Shown: positions 38,039 through 45,906 of the stretch, piece by piece | Numbering within the stretch: the first letter of the stretch is position 1 | How the letters are laid out: each line of letters begins with the position of its first letter | IMG/VR virus record: IMGVR_UViG_3300032286_000272 | Location: 1 to 64,000 of that record | Origin: a virus | Strand: one strand, 5' to 3' | Length of the DNA stretch: 64,000 nucleotides | The notes under the pieces: generated by a model | Databases searched by the model: none | What the model was told of the DNA's origin: nothing | What the model saw: the letters and a program-made list of their open reading frames with translations, nothing else | Position numbers and translations under genes: made by a program

Positions 38039-38467
38039 ATGACTTGGACCCACAAAGGATCTATAGTTAACGAACTACCCGAAGACTGTATTGGTTTTGT
38101 TTATTGCATAACCAATACAACTTCGGGACGCCAATACATTGGCAAAAAATTAGCAAAATTTAGTAAAACGACCTACAAAACTGTAAAGTTAAAGAACGGC
38201 ACAAAAAAAAAGAAAAAGATCCGCAGTAAAATTGATTCGGATTGGCAAGAATATTACGGCTCCAGTGTTGAGCTGACAAAAGACATAGACGCCCTAGGCA
38301 AACAAAACTTCTCCCGCGAAATTCTCTACTATTGTAAAAGTAAAGCAGAAACATCGTACATTGAGGCCCGCGAACAATTCGACCGCAAAGTATTAGAATC
38401 AGATGAATACTATAACGGACATATACAAGTCCGTGTCCATGGCTCTCACATAAAATCTAAAATTTAA
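38039..38467 (+). CDS. GIY-YIG-type nuclease-like protein
   Basis: A 142-residue protein. The N-terminal GFVYCITNTTSGRQYIGKKL fits the GIY-YIG core (Phe-Val-Tyr replacing GIY, ten residues, then YIG). A Lys-rich insertion (NGTKKKKKIRSK) and an acidic helix (KAETSYIEAREQFDRKVL) follow. Domain length allows only the nuclease fold with no DNA-binding extension. Found in T4-like phages as putative Seg-like endonucleases. It ends directly before the non-coding structured stretch, which may or may not be functionally linked. Confidence 0.75.
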   Translation: MTWTHKGSIVNELPEDCIGFVYCITNTTSGRQYIGKKLAKFSKTTYKTVKLKNGTKKKKKIRSKIDSDWQEYYGSSVELTKDIDALGKQNFSREILYYCKSKAETSYIEAREQFDRKVLESDEYYNGHIQVRVHGSHIKSKI

Positions 38468-38840
38468 TCTAACACTTAAGGTTGGCGGGCCAGTTTGTAA
38501 TACCGCTGTGGAAAAACCGGGGAATAACCGGACACGTGACATGATGATGCACTCCCGTCAGTTGATCTGACTATCTTGAAAAAGAAGCGAGTTTGAGGGT
38601 ACGAACCATACGCCCAACGCATTGTTATAGTATGAATGTTGGCATACGAAATCACCGGCTAAGAAAACTTAGACACTAGGAACGAGGTCTAAGACGCAAT
38701 ATGCGAGTCGATGTAGGTTGGGAAAGATCAGAGCCCATTAGCTTACGGTGAATAACAAATACCTACTTCCAATGTCTAGGCTGTGACAACTCACATGAAG
38801 ACAACAGACGGAACCGCTCAAAACGGTTCCGTCTGACTAA
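38468..38840 (+). ncRNA. Candidate structured RNA
   Basis: No reading frame of useful length crosses this stretch, and it is more GC-rich than its surroundings. It is dense in short complementary segments: GTCAG/CTGAC (38557-38571), CCAAC/GTTGG (38614-38642), CTAAG/CTTAG (38659-38672), an alternative CTTAGAC/GTCTAAG (38668-38693), CGCA/TGCG (38695-38705), GTAGGT/ACCTAC (38713-38766) enclosing TGGG/CCCA, TGTGA/TCACA (38782-38795), and a final 12-bp hairpin. Strand is assumed from the upstream genes. I find no tRNA, group I intron, RNase P or tmRNA signature. It could be a large phage RNA of the GOLLD/ROOL sort or a new one. Confidence 0.55.
38805..38835 (+). terminator. 12-bp GC-rich hairpin (possible terminator or 3' boundary of the RNA)
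   Basis: CAGACGGAACCG and CGGTTCCGTCTG form a perfect 12-bp stem around a CTCAAAA loop. No U-run follows, so it is not a classical terminator; it may be an RNA 3' end or a processing site. Confidence 0.45.
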
Positions 38841-38858
38841 AACAATCTACATGAATCT

Positions 38859-38937
38859 TAAAGCTTCGCTTTATATCATATATAAAAACAATTGTTTCGA
38901 AGCGTTAGCTGAAGAAACAAGTGAACGCAGTTCACTT
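38859..38937 (+). other. Cluster of nested hairpins before the late promoter
   Basis: GCTTCG (38863-38868) can pair with CGAAGC (38898-38903), enclosing TTTATAT/ATATAAA. A second hairpin, AAGTGAAC/GTTCACTT with loop GCA, lies at 38919-38937. Also possible is TAAAGC/GCTTTA around TTC (38859-38873). Together with the RNA candidate these fill the gap up to the next gene. Confidence 0.5.
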
Positions 38938-38946
38938 CAAGTATTA

Positions 38947-38954
38947 TATAAATA
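38947..38954 (+). promoter_or_regulatory. Late promoter core TATAAATA
   Basis: An exact T4 late core 27 nt before ATG 38982, with a weak TAGGA ribosome site between. It drives the Ala/Gly-rich gene. Confidence 0.7.
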
Positions 38955-38981
38955 AAAATAATCCACTTATAGGATAATACC

Positions 38982-39758
38982 ATGAAAATTACACAACTCC
39001 TTACTGATCTAAATGAAGCAGGTGCAAGAAGTGCGGTTCAACAAGCATCAATGAAATCAGCAGCTACAGGAACCCCACAAGCAAATAACCCTTTTAATTT
39101 AAAGGTTGTGCCTGGTGGTAAAGGAGTTGCACCTTCAACTACTGCACCTGCTGCAACAGGAACAACTACTGCTCCGGCAGTAAAGTATAATGTTCCTACG
39201 GGTGGTGTACCTTCTGTAAAAAGTAATTTACCTCAACCAACAGTAGCTCCAAAAACTACTACTCAGCCCGCGACAGCACCAACAACTGCTGCCCAACCTA
39301 AAGGTCCTGGTGCAATGAAGAAAGCATTAAACTATGCCAATTCTGCACAATCCGGACAAGATATTGCAAAGTTTGGCAAAGGAATGGCAGATGCTGGCGG
39401 ATCACTAAATCGAGGTGCTCAAACTGTTGTTAAAGGCACAGGTAACCTAGTCAAGGGAGTTGGTCAAGGTATTGGGTCAGCGCTTAGTGGAGTAGGTTCT
39501 GCGGTTAAAGGTGTTGGAGATGTGGCTGCTCAAACAGTAGGAGGAGTTGCACAGACTATAGGTGCTGCTGCTGGTGGCTTAAAGCATGGTTATCAAAGTG
39601 CAGGTAGTGGACAGAAATTTGGCGGAGGTGGATATAGTGGAACACCGACTGCAACACCTGCATCTGGCGGAACACCTTCAGGCGGAAATGACGAAGTTGC
39701 AGGATTAAAAGCCACACTACAAGCCATGGATGCAAGGCTTAAGAAAGCCGGAATTTAA
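38982..39758 (+). CDS. Ala/Gly/Thr-rich low-complexity protein, probably virion-associated
   Basis: A 258-residue protein. The N-terminus is MKITQLLTDLNEAGARSAV. Residues ~55-105 are a Pro/Ala/Thr linker. Residues ~140-205 are a glycine-zipper-like repeat (TGNLVKGVGQGIGSALSGVG, then SAVKGVGDVAAQTVGGVAQ) of the kind seen in membrane-active or internal virion proteins. The C-terminus (EVAGLKATLQAMDARLKKAG) is a helix. It has its own late promoter and converges on the gp26 pair. I do not recognise a family; the virion association is inferred from late expression. Confidence 0.65.
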   Translation: MKITQLLTDLNEAGARSAVQQASMKSAATGTPQANNPFNLKVVPGGKGVAPSTTAPAATGTTTAPAVKYNVPTGGVPSVKSNLPQPTVAPKTTTQPATAPTTAAQPKGPGAMKKALNYANSAQSGQDIAKFGKGMADAGGSLNRGAQTVVKGTGNLVKGVGQGIGSALSGVGSAVKGVGDVAAQTVGGVAQTIGAAAGGLKHGYQSAGSGQKFGGGGYSGTPTATPASGGTPSGGNDEVAGLKATLQAMDARLKKAGI

Positions 39759-39973
39759 ATCAACGGCATACCAGTAGTTTTACTGTTTTCAATATTTTCT
39801 AAAATTATCTTTGAGATAATTTCTCTATCTTCTTGATCGAGCATGTAGGCCTGCTCTATGCTCAGGCTTCCCCTCATAAACCAAGCCATTTTAAACAATT
39901 CATGTTTTAAGGCTTTTGACTCTCTTTCTAGTTTCTTAACCTCTTGGTCAATCTCATCTAGAGTCAGTGTCAA
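39755..39973 (-). CDS. Small helical protein beside gp26 (possible baseplate assembly factor)
   Basis: A 72-residue protein starting at TTG 39973; no ATG is available upstream of the domain, and TTGA overlaps the gp26 stop. It is a coiled-coil-like helix (TLDEIDQEVKKLERESKALK) followed by FMRGSLSIEQAYMLDQEDRE and IISKIILENIENSKTTG. In T4, gene 51 (a baseplate hub assembly factor) lies next to gene 26, so a gp51-like role is possible by position only. Its stop overlaps the stop of the converging 38982 gene. Confidence 0.65.
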   Translation of the reverse strand: MTLTLDEIDQEVKKLERESKALKHELFKMAWFMRGSLSIEQAYMLDQEDREIISKIILENIENSKTTGMPLI

Positions 39974-40848
39974 AAGCCTCGAGCGAAAAAATCTGAATTG
40001 TTAAAGTTGATAGGAATAGTATAGGTTGCGGGAGCACCGCGAGCTTGTTGATCTTCAGTAGTGGTAAATTCTAAAGATTTAAGATTGTTTTGTTCTTTTA
40101 ACTTGCCTAGATGCTTGTTAATCTTTTCAAAAATATCTTTGTCAACATTGTTAATAAACTCTTTAATGAACACAGGTTCAGTAACATCTTCGCCATTGGC
40201 CACAATCTTATAGACACTATCTGCGGTTAACTCAACAGTTACTTTGGTTAACATGTTAAAACTTTGATTGAACAGTTTTAATTTTTCTTCATCGGAGATC
40301 TTTTCGTCATTGACCATGGCTAATATTCTATTGGTCTCAAATGTCTTGATACTGGTCTGTGTTAAATGCTTGTATGACAATGGCTTGACAAACAACACAA
40401 GATCTGGACTAACAGCAATTTGATTGATCCATGTATTTTGACTCTGTTGATCTAAGATCACACGCAGATCTAATTCAAAATCAACTTCTTCATTAATTAC
40501 TGGAATATTATGAGTGAACGGCATTTTTTCGCCGTAGGTTGCTAGTCTAATGGCAACAAGAATTGTATCTAAATCTACTGTAGGAACATCCCAAGCATTT
40601 TTAATGTTGGGCATACAACTTTGTATAACATCTACAATAGCCTGTCCGTTCATCAATGCATCCGGAGTCTTAAACAATAATTCGTCTTTGGCAGTCATGG
40701 AGTAAACTGGCAATTCTTCATTGTCTGGATAGTCGATACTGCTGTCTGGCCAATATCTTCCACGACTGGGCAGCTTGATATAAATTTTGGGCTGACGCAT
40801 GAACATGGTTAGTGGATTTTTTTTAGGAGAAAAGGTGTTGTTTTGCAT
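39970..40848 (-). CDS. gp26: Baseplate hub protein gp26-like
   Basis: A 292-residue protein with the T4 baseplate gp26 family N-terminus: IYIKLPSRGRYWPDSSI, EELPVYSMTAKDELLFKTPD and ALMNGQAIVDVIQSCMPNIK, then DTILVAIRLATYG. T4 gp26 is 208 residues; the extra length is C-terminal. It belongs to the hub assembly group. It is encoded on the opposite strand to the tape measure, with divergent late promoters in the 77-nt gap. Confidence 0.85.
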   Translation of the reverse strand: MQNNTFSPKKNPLTMFMRQPKIYIKLPSRGRYWPDSSIDYPDNEELPVYSMTAKDELLFKTPDALMNGQAIVDVIQSCMPNIKNAWDVPTVDLDTILVAIRLATYGEKMPFTHNIPVINEEVDFELDLRVILDQQSQNTWINQIAVSPDLVLFVKPLSYKHLTQTSIKTFETNRILAMVNDEKISDEEKLKLFNQSFNMLTKVTVELTADSVYKIVANGEDVTEPVFIKEFINNVDKDIFEKINKHLGKLKEQNNLKSLEFTTTEDQQARGAPATYTIPINFNNSDFFARGF

Positions 40849-40860
40849 ATTTTTATATCC

Positions 40861-40868
40861 GATAAATA
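40861..40868 (+). promoter_or_regulatory. Late promoter core GATAAATA for the tape measure gene
   Basis: Plus-strand core 57 nt before ATG 40926, in the divergent intergenic gap. Confidence 0.5.
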
Positions 40869-40890
40869 AACTTACTAGGATTCTTATATG

Positions 40891-40898
40891 TATTTATA
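40891..40898 (-). promoter_or_regulatory. Late promoter core TATAAATAC for gp26
   Basis: Minus strand TATAAATACATAT, an exact match to the extended T4 late consensus, 42 nt before ATG 40848. It lies downstream of the plus-strand core, so the two late promoters face each other and their transcripts overlap. Confidence 0.65.
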
Positions 40899-40925
40899 TA
40901 CGCAGAAAATGGTGATTTTTAAACT

Positions 40926-43208
40926 ATGAACGGTGCAGCTGAAGCAATTTTAGAAGATCTATTACGACAAGCACAGGTCACTAACGCTCATTTGGTTAAC
41001 TTGCTCAAGCAAGGTGCGTCTGGCGCTGGCGGAGGGGGCGGGGGCGGCGGAACTGCAAGTTTGGTAAAAGGTATGGGACTAGCTACTATTGCAGTAACCG
41101 CAGTAGCCGGCGTGTTTAATACATTGAGTAATATTGTAGGTTATGTAACTAATGTAATAGGTCAAACTGCTAGTAAGATGGTGGACTTTGGCAAGGCCGC
41201 TGCTGAGGGTCGAGCCCAACTAAGTGATCTGTTTAGAGTATTTGATCAATTACCGTTAATTGGAAAGTTATTTGATTTATTTGCACAGATTGTTTCTTAT
41301 CAAGAAAATCTTTTAAGATCGTATCAAGATCTTACCAAATCTGGTGCAAGTTTTAGCGGAAGTCTATATCAGATGCGCACCATGGCCTACAGCGCATATA
41401 TGACCTTAGACGAATTTGGTAGAGTAGTAAAAGATAACAGTGGTGTATTTGCTACAGCTATTGGTGGAGTAGATGCAGGATTAAAAACATTTGTTGCAAT
41501 ACAGAAAAAATTAGTTGATCCTAATAGTGAATTAGGCAGAAGTCTAATGGGTCTAGGAGTAACAGCAGAACAAGCTGCTAGTGTATTAGGTACTTTTATG
41601 AGTTTACAAGGCAATATGAGTCGAGTAAATCGTATGAGCACAGATCAACTTGCTGCTGGAACCGCCGGACTTATAAAAGAATTAGATGCTTATGCTAAGT
41701 TAACAGGAAAAAGTAGAGAAGATCAAGAAAAAGCAATGAAACAGGCTGCGTTTGACGAAAATCTAAAAAGATTTATGTCTAGTCTAAACGCCGATGAGAT
41801 GACAGCAATGCAGGCAAAATTGACACAGGCAATGGATCAGGGAGGAAAAGGTTTTCACGATCAAGTTGCATTATTGGCAATGTCTGGTGGAAGAATATTA
41901 ACACCACTTACTGATGCAATGAGAGACATTTACGTGCAAACTGGAGGTGCGTCTTTAGAAGCAGCTAAAATCCACTACGAATCTGCTATGACTCAAAAAT
42001 TAGGTAGTGAAGAAAGTGTAAAATCATCAGAAAAAGCAGCACGTCTCTTAGCACAAGGATACAATGATCAATTGTCTCGTATGGGAGAAACAACTAGGGC
42101 TGTAACATTTGCGTTGGGAACATTTCCTGCTACAATGGAACTGGCTCGCAATTCTACACGACAGGGAGCCGCTACTACTGAAGCTAGTAATAAAAAAGTT
42201 AGTTCTGCATTAGAACGGGCTAGCGAACAATATAAAGGTAACGCGGCAGCATTAGCCGCTGCCCAGCAACAGATTAAGATATTTGGATCGGCTATAGGAA
42301 CAAGTTTTTTAACTTTAGTTGGTAAATTGCAACCAGCAATTACAACAGTTGCAAATTTATTATTAGATACCTTTGGCAGTGCAGTTAGAGCATTAACTGA
42401 AGGAGACGACAGTCCGATGAATAAATTAGGAACATTAATAACAAATTATTTTGTTCCCGCAGTTCAAGGTGCAGTTAAGTGGTTTAAGGATACATTTAGA
42501 TATCTTTCTAAATCAGAAGACGGAAAAGATTTTTGGAAAAGACTTGGTATTGTTGCAGAGAGTACTTGGTACAGTATGAAACCTTATATAATGTCTGCTA
42601 TTAATACAGTTGTAGATTTTATGAAACCTCTTTTTGAACGAATGTTAGAAGTTATTGGAGACGCTCTTAACGCATGGGTGTTTAGTTTACCAGGCGGCAA
42701 AAGAATATTAGGTGCTGAAGATCCTGCAGAACGAGCAAAAAGAAGAGAAAAAGAAGCTCTAGAACGAGATGCAAATTCCAAAGTAGATGATATACAAAAT
42801 CAATTAAGATTAGCTAAAGAACTGGAAAATAAAGATAGTAAGAAAATTAAAGAATTAGAAGACCAACTAAGAGATGCCTTAGATGCTCGCAATCGTATAA
42901 TGAATCCTGGAGAAACTCCAAGGCAAGGAGCAGCACTAATTCCTACGCGAGCCAGCGGAAGTCTAGGAATGACTGGCAATTTATTTGAAAATTGGGGAGC
43001 AGGCACTGATGTAACACTTCACGGTAAAGAAGCTGTGGTGACTCCTGAACAGATGGGCGGCATTGTTAATAATAGTTTAGCGGTTGGTATAGAAACGTTA
43101 AATATGCAGGTAGCAGAATTAATTAGATCAAACAAGGAAATTGCGGACTACGCCAGAAGAAACGTCGATGCTACACGTTCTTTAAATGGCGATTTGTTTG
43201 CAATGTAA
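40926..43208 (+). CDS. Tail tape-measure protein
   Basis: A 760-residue protein. Features in order: a polar N-terminus; a run of nine glycines (~34-43); a hydrophobic stretch (LATIAVTAVAGVFNTLSNIV); a long helical body (SYQENLLRSYQDLTKSGASF; GVTAEQAASVLGTFMSLQGN); a second hydrophobic helix near 450-480 (AIGTSFLTLVGKL); and a charged coiled coil (EDPAERAKRREKEALERD). The C-terminal domain contains AGTDVTLHGKEAVVTPEQMG, common in tape measures. It sets tail length and enters the host membrane during ejection. It sits beside the baseplate gene gp26. T4 gp29 is 590 residues, so this tail should be longer. Confidence 0.8.
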   Translation: MNGAAEAILEDLLRQAQVTNAHLVNLLKQGASGAGGGGGGGGTASLVKGMGLATIAVTAVAGVFNTLSNIVGYVTNVIGQTASKMVDFGKAAAEGRAQLSDLFRVFDQLPLIGKLFDLFAQIVSYQENLLRSYQDLTKSGASFSGSLYQMRTMAYSAYMTLDEFGRVVKDNSGVFATAIGGVDAGLKTFVAIQKKLVDPNSELGRSLMGLGVTAEQAASVLGTFMSLQGNMSRVNRMSTDQLAAGTAGLIKELDAYAKLTGKSREDQEKAMKQAAFDENLKRFMSSLNADEMTAMQAKLTQAMDQGGKGFHDQVALLAMSGGRILTPLTDAMRDIYVQTGGASLEAAKIHYESAMTQKLGSEESVKSSEKAARLLAQGYNDQLSRMGETTRAVTFALGTFPATMELARNSTRQGAATTEASNKKVSSALERASEQYKGNAAALAAAQQQIKIFGSAIGTSFLTLVGKLQPAITTVANLLLDTFGSAVRALTEGDDSPMNKLGTLITNYFVPAVQGAVKWFKDTFRYLSKSEDGKDFWKRLGIVAESTWYSMKPYIMSAINTVVDFMKPLFERMLEVIGDALNAWVFSLPGGKRILGAEDPAERAKRREKEALERDANSKVDDIQNQLRLAKELENKDSKKIKELEDQLRDALDARNRIMNPGETPRQGAALIPTRASGSLGMTGNLFENWGAGTDVTLHGKEAVVTPEQMGGIVNNSLAVGIETLNMQVAELIRSNKEIADYARRNVDATRSLNGDLFAM
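41022..41050 (+). repeat. G-rich tract encoding polyglycine
   Basis: Runs of two to five Gs separated by single bases encode Gly residues ~34-43 of the tape measure. It is strikingly G-rich in an AT-rich genome and could form a G-quadruplex. Confidence 0.6.
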
Positions 43209-43211
43209 CAT

Positions 43212-43766
43212 ATGAATAATGCGATCTTCTATGTTTATCAATATCTAAGAGAAGACGGGTCTCCGTTTTACATAGGTAAAGGTTCTAACGATCGAATTAA
43301 TGAAAGTCATGACCCTTGGGTTAAAATACCTAAAAAAGAACTAAGACAGTTTATTAAAACCGGATTAACTGAAAAAGAAGCTTTTGATTTAGAAATAGAA
43401 CTTATTAAAACTTACGGTCGAAAAATGGATGGCGGAATTTTGGAAAATAAAAGATTGTCTCGTTGGGTGGCTCAAGCCGGTTGGAAACAAAGTGAACAAG
43501 CTAAAGAAAAGATATCTTTAGGGAACAGAGGTAAAGTTAGAACCGAAGAGCAAAAACTAAAACTTAGAACTCCTAAAACAAAAGAACATGCTGAAAAAAT
43601 ACGGCTTGCAAATCTAGGTAGGAAAGACGACGGTAGATATAAAAAAATTAGTGATACAATGAAATTAAAAAAATGGTACAGTAATGGTACTATAACAAAA
43701 ATGTTTGTACCGGGCACAGAAGAAACGGGGTTCTACCCAGGAAGAATACTTAGGAGTATAAACTAA
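43212..43766 (+). CDS. GIY-YIG homing-endonuclease-like protein with NUMOD3 motifs
   Basis: A 184-residue protein. The N-terminus FYVYQYLREDGSPFYIGKGS is a GIY-YIG nuclease core. Residues ~95-140 carry repeated NUMOD3-type DNA-binding motifs (SEQAKEKISLGNRGK; TKEHAEKIRLANLGRK). The C-terminus is basic and aromatic. The gene fills the space between the tape measure and portal genes, and its TAA overlaps the portal ATG (TAATG). It looks like a free-standing homing endonuclease inserted in the operon; its likely target is the matching site in relatives lacking the gene. No intron is present. Confidence 0.85.
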   Translation: MNNAIFYVYQYLREDGSPFYIGKGSNDRINESHDPWVKIPKKELRQFIKTGLTEKEAFDLEIELIKTYGRKMDGGILENKRLSRWVAQAGWKQSEQAKEKISLGNRGKVRTEEQKLKLRTPKTKEHAEKIRLANLGRKDDGRYKKISDTMKLKKWYSNGTITKMFVPGTEETGFYPGRILRSIN

Positions 43767-45502
43767 TGACATGGCGTAGATATTTTACCCCTGTTAGCAC
43801 CGGCGGACAATTTGGTCCGATTAGCGGCTCAATGAGTTCGGGCAGCGCTAACCCCACTAGAACTAACTACTCTAGCTATCTTCCTGACGTTTATGCAGGA
43901 CATCCTAATCGTTTAGAGCGCTACGGCCAGTACGATACCATGGATACAGACAGCGAAGTTAACGCTGCTTTGGATATTTTAGCTGAGTTTTGTACACAAG
44001 AGAACGACGAAAACGGAACTCCTTTTCAAATCTTCTTTAAAGACAAGGCAACTAATAGCGAAATAACAATTATTAGAAAATTGCTACAGCAGTGGACTAA
44101 ACAGAACAAGTTTAACAAACGAATCTTTAAAATTGTACGCAATTCATTCAAGTATGGAGACGTTTTCTTTGTTCGAGATCCGGAAACACAAAACTGGATG
44201 TACGTAGATCCGCAAAAAGTAGACAGAATCATTGTTAACGAATCAGACGGCAAGAAGCCGGAGCAGTATCATATTAGAGATTACAACCCAAACTTTGAAA
44301 CTCTAGCTACAACTGCTATACAACCTAGCAATACACAAGGCGGAGCTAGTCAATTTGGCTCAAGTTACGGAACAGGACAAGGCGGCGCTGGCGGATCACG
44401 TGGCATGGTTGGAGCATTTCCTACCAATACCAACGGCAGTAGATTTAGTCAGCAACAGAATCAATACGCAATTGATGCCAATCATGTGATTCATATCAGC
44501 ATGAGCGAAGGATTAGACAACAATTATCCTTTTGGCAACAGCTTGTTAGAAAGTATCTTTAAAGTATTCAAACAAAAAGAACTATTAGAAGATGCTATTA
44601 TCATCTATCGTGTACAACGTGCTCCAGAACGTCGTGTATTTTACATTGATGTGGGTAACATGCCCAGCCACTTGGCCATGGGCTTTGTTGAACGTGTCAA
44701 AAACGAAGTAAATCAGCGCCGTGTACCCAGTGTTACGGGTGGTAGTCAAACAGTTATAGACAGTAGTTATAACCCGTTAAGCATTAACGAGGACTATTTC
44801 TTTCCGCAAACAGCAGAAGGACGTGGAAGTAAAGTTGAAATTCTTCCTGGCGGCACTAATTTAGGAGAGATTGATGACCTTAAGTATTTTACTAATAAGC
44901 TGTTTAGGGCTCTACGCATTCCTAGCAGTTATCTACCTACTGGTTCCGACGACGGAGGATCTAACTTTAATGATGGTCGAGTTGGAACAGCCTACATCCA
45001 AGAGCTTAGATTTAACAAATACTGTGAACGACTACAGAGTTTAATCAACGAAACATTTGATACAGAGTTTAAACTGTATCTGCACAACAAAGGTATTAAT
45101 GTTGACAACAATATCTTTGATTTAAAGTTCAATCCGCCACAAAACTTTGCCAGCTATCGTCAAGCAGAGATGGATACTGCTCGAGTTAACACTTTTGGTG
45201 CATTGATTGCTGTTCCGTTTTTAAGCAAGCGATTTGCAATGAAACGATTCTTAGGCTTGACCAGCGAAGAAATTGCGGATAACGAGCAACAATGGCGCGA
45301 AGAAAACGTAGATACTGACGTTAGCCTCAGTGCCAGTGCTGAATTACGCAGTCAAGGTGTTACTGCCAACAACATTACTGGCGATCTATCTTCGCTAGCA
45401 GGCGCAACTAGTGCATCAATACCAGGCAGTGAATTTCCAGCGGGTGATCCAAGTTCGGGTGGAGACATGGGAGAAGCACCTGCCGGAAGTCCGCAAGTCT
45501 AA
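43766..45502 (+). CDS. gp20: Portal vertex protein gp20
   Basis: A 578-residue protein (T4 gp20: 524). It shows the portal landmarks DTDSEVNAALDILAEF, FKYGDVFFVRDPETQNWMYV, EDAIIIYRVQRAPERRVFYI and FFPQTAEGRGSKVEILPG. The N-terminal 40 residues (TGGQFGPISGSMSSG) and the Ser/Gly-rich C-terminus are variable. It forms the dodecameric DNA entry ring at one capsid vertex and nucleates the prohead. It starts the head operon, with translational coupling to the homing-endonuclease gene. Confidence 0.96.
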   Translation: MTWRRYFTPVSTGGQFGPISGSMSSGSANPTRTNYSSYLPDVYAGHPNRLERYGQYDTMDTDSEVNAALDILAEFCTQENDENGTPFQIFFKDKATNSEITIIRKLLQQWTKQNKFNKRIFKIVRNSFKYGDVFFVRDPETQNWMYVDPQKVDRIIVNESDGKKPEQYHIRDYNPNFETLATTAIQPSNTQGGASQFGSSYGTGQGGAGGSRGMVGAFPTNTNGSRFSQQQNQYAIDANHVIHISMSEGLDNNYPFGNSLLESIFKVFKQKELLEDAIIIYRVQRAPERRVFYIDVGNMPSHLAMGFVERVKNEVNQRRVPSVTGGSQTVIDSSYNPLSINEDYFFPQTAEGRGSKVEILPGGTNLGEIDDLKYFTNKLFRALRIPSSYLPTGSDDGGSNFNDGRVGTAYIQELRFNKYCERLQSLINETFDTEFKLYLHNKGINVDNNIFDLKFNPPQNFASYRQAEMDTARVNTFGALIAVPFLSKRFAMKRFLGLTSEEIADNEQQWREENVDTDVSLSASAELRSQGVTANNITGDLSSLAGATSASIPGSEFPAGDPSSGGDMGEAPAGSPQV

Positions 45503-45509
45503 ATAAATA
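45502..45509 (+). promoter_or_regulatory. Late promoter core AATAAATA abutting ATG 45515
   Basis: The core overlaps the gp20 stop codon and is followed by AAAAC and ATG. No Shine-Dalgarno is present, predicting a leaderless mRNA. Confidence 0.6.
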
Positions 45510-45514
45510 AAAAC

Positions 45515-45760
45515 ATGCTCTTAAAAGAATTCATTTATTTTGATGACAAACGTTCAGAACCTCAAGATGACGGCCGTTATCTAAGTCGTAATGACACAGG
45601 CGTCCTGCGTTCTTCAGACACGAGAAAAACTAGACTAACACTTCGTATGTTAAACGACGCTCGTAAAGCTAGTGAAGCTCATGAAAAAGAAAAGCAAGAA
45701 GAGCTGGGATTAGTTAGAACAATGTATGCTCAGCCTCCAGCTGAGCAGGCAGCAGTGTAA
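45515..45760 (+). CDS. Small prohead-operon protein (gp67-position)
   Basis: An 81-residue protein, charged and mostly helical: LLKEFIYFDDKRSEPQDDGR, TRKTRLTLRMLNDARKASEA, and the tail LVRTMYAQPPAEQ. T4 has the small core protein gp67 (80 residues) between gp20 and the scaffold genes, so size and position agree, but sequence similarity is not evident to me. It has its own late core promoter 5 nt upstream. Confidence 0.7.
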   Translation: MLLKEFIYFDDKRSEPQDDGRYLSRNDTGVLRSSDTRKTRLTLRMLNDARKASEAHEKEKQEELGLVRTMYAQPPAEQAAV

Positions 45761-45842
45761 TCTATTAAGATAACTTTTTCTTTTAAAATCTTAAATATTT
45801 TAGACAATCGTATATCAAACAAGGTTAAAAACCTACCATCTC

Positions 45843-45868
45843 AGGCCAAAAAGAATCGTTTTTGGCCT
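45843..45868 (+). terminator. Hairpin terminator before the scaffold operon
   Basis: AGGCCAAAAA and TTTTTGGCCT form a 10-bp stem with a 6-nt loop. The flanks are A- and T-rich but no long U-run follows, so it is moderate. The rest of 45761-45941 holds a weaker possible hairpin (TTAAGAT/ATCTTAA) and the next promoter. Confidence 0.65.
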
Positions 45869-45892
45869 ATATTGCATAAGTATTACACATTG

Positions 45893-45906
45893 CCTGTAAA
45901 TACAGG
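45893..45906 (+). promoter_or_regulatory. Late promoter core GTAAATAC inside a palindrome, for the capsid operon
   Basis: CCTGTA-AA-TACAGG is a perfect 14-bp inverted repeat containing GTAAATAC (45896-45903). The core is 38 nt before ATG 45942, with Shine-Dalgarno AAGGAGA at 45927-45933. It probably drives the scaffold, gp21, gp22 and gp23 genes. Confidence 0.55.

Noticed and set aside
38468-38840. Group I intron core beside the GIY-YIG gene
   Set aside because: No convincing P3/P7 core and no interrupted exon; the upstream gene ends normally.
45785-45800. TTAAATATT as an extra late promoter
   Set aside because: It lies upstream of the hairpin terminator with no gene directly following, and GTAAATAC closer to the scaffold gene is better placed.
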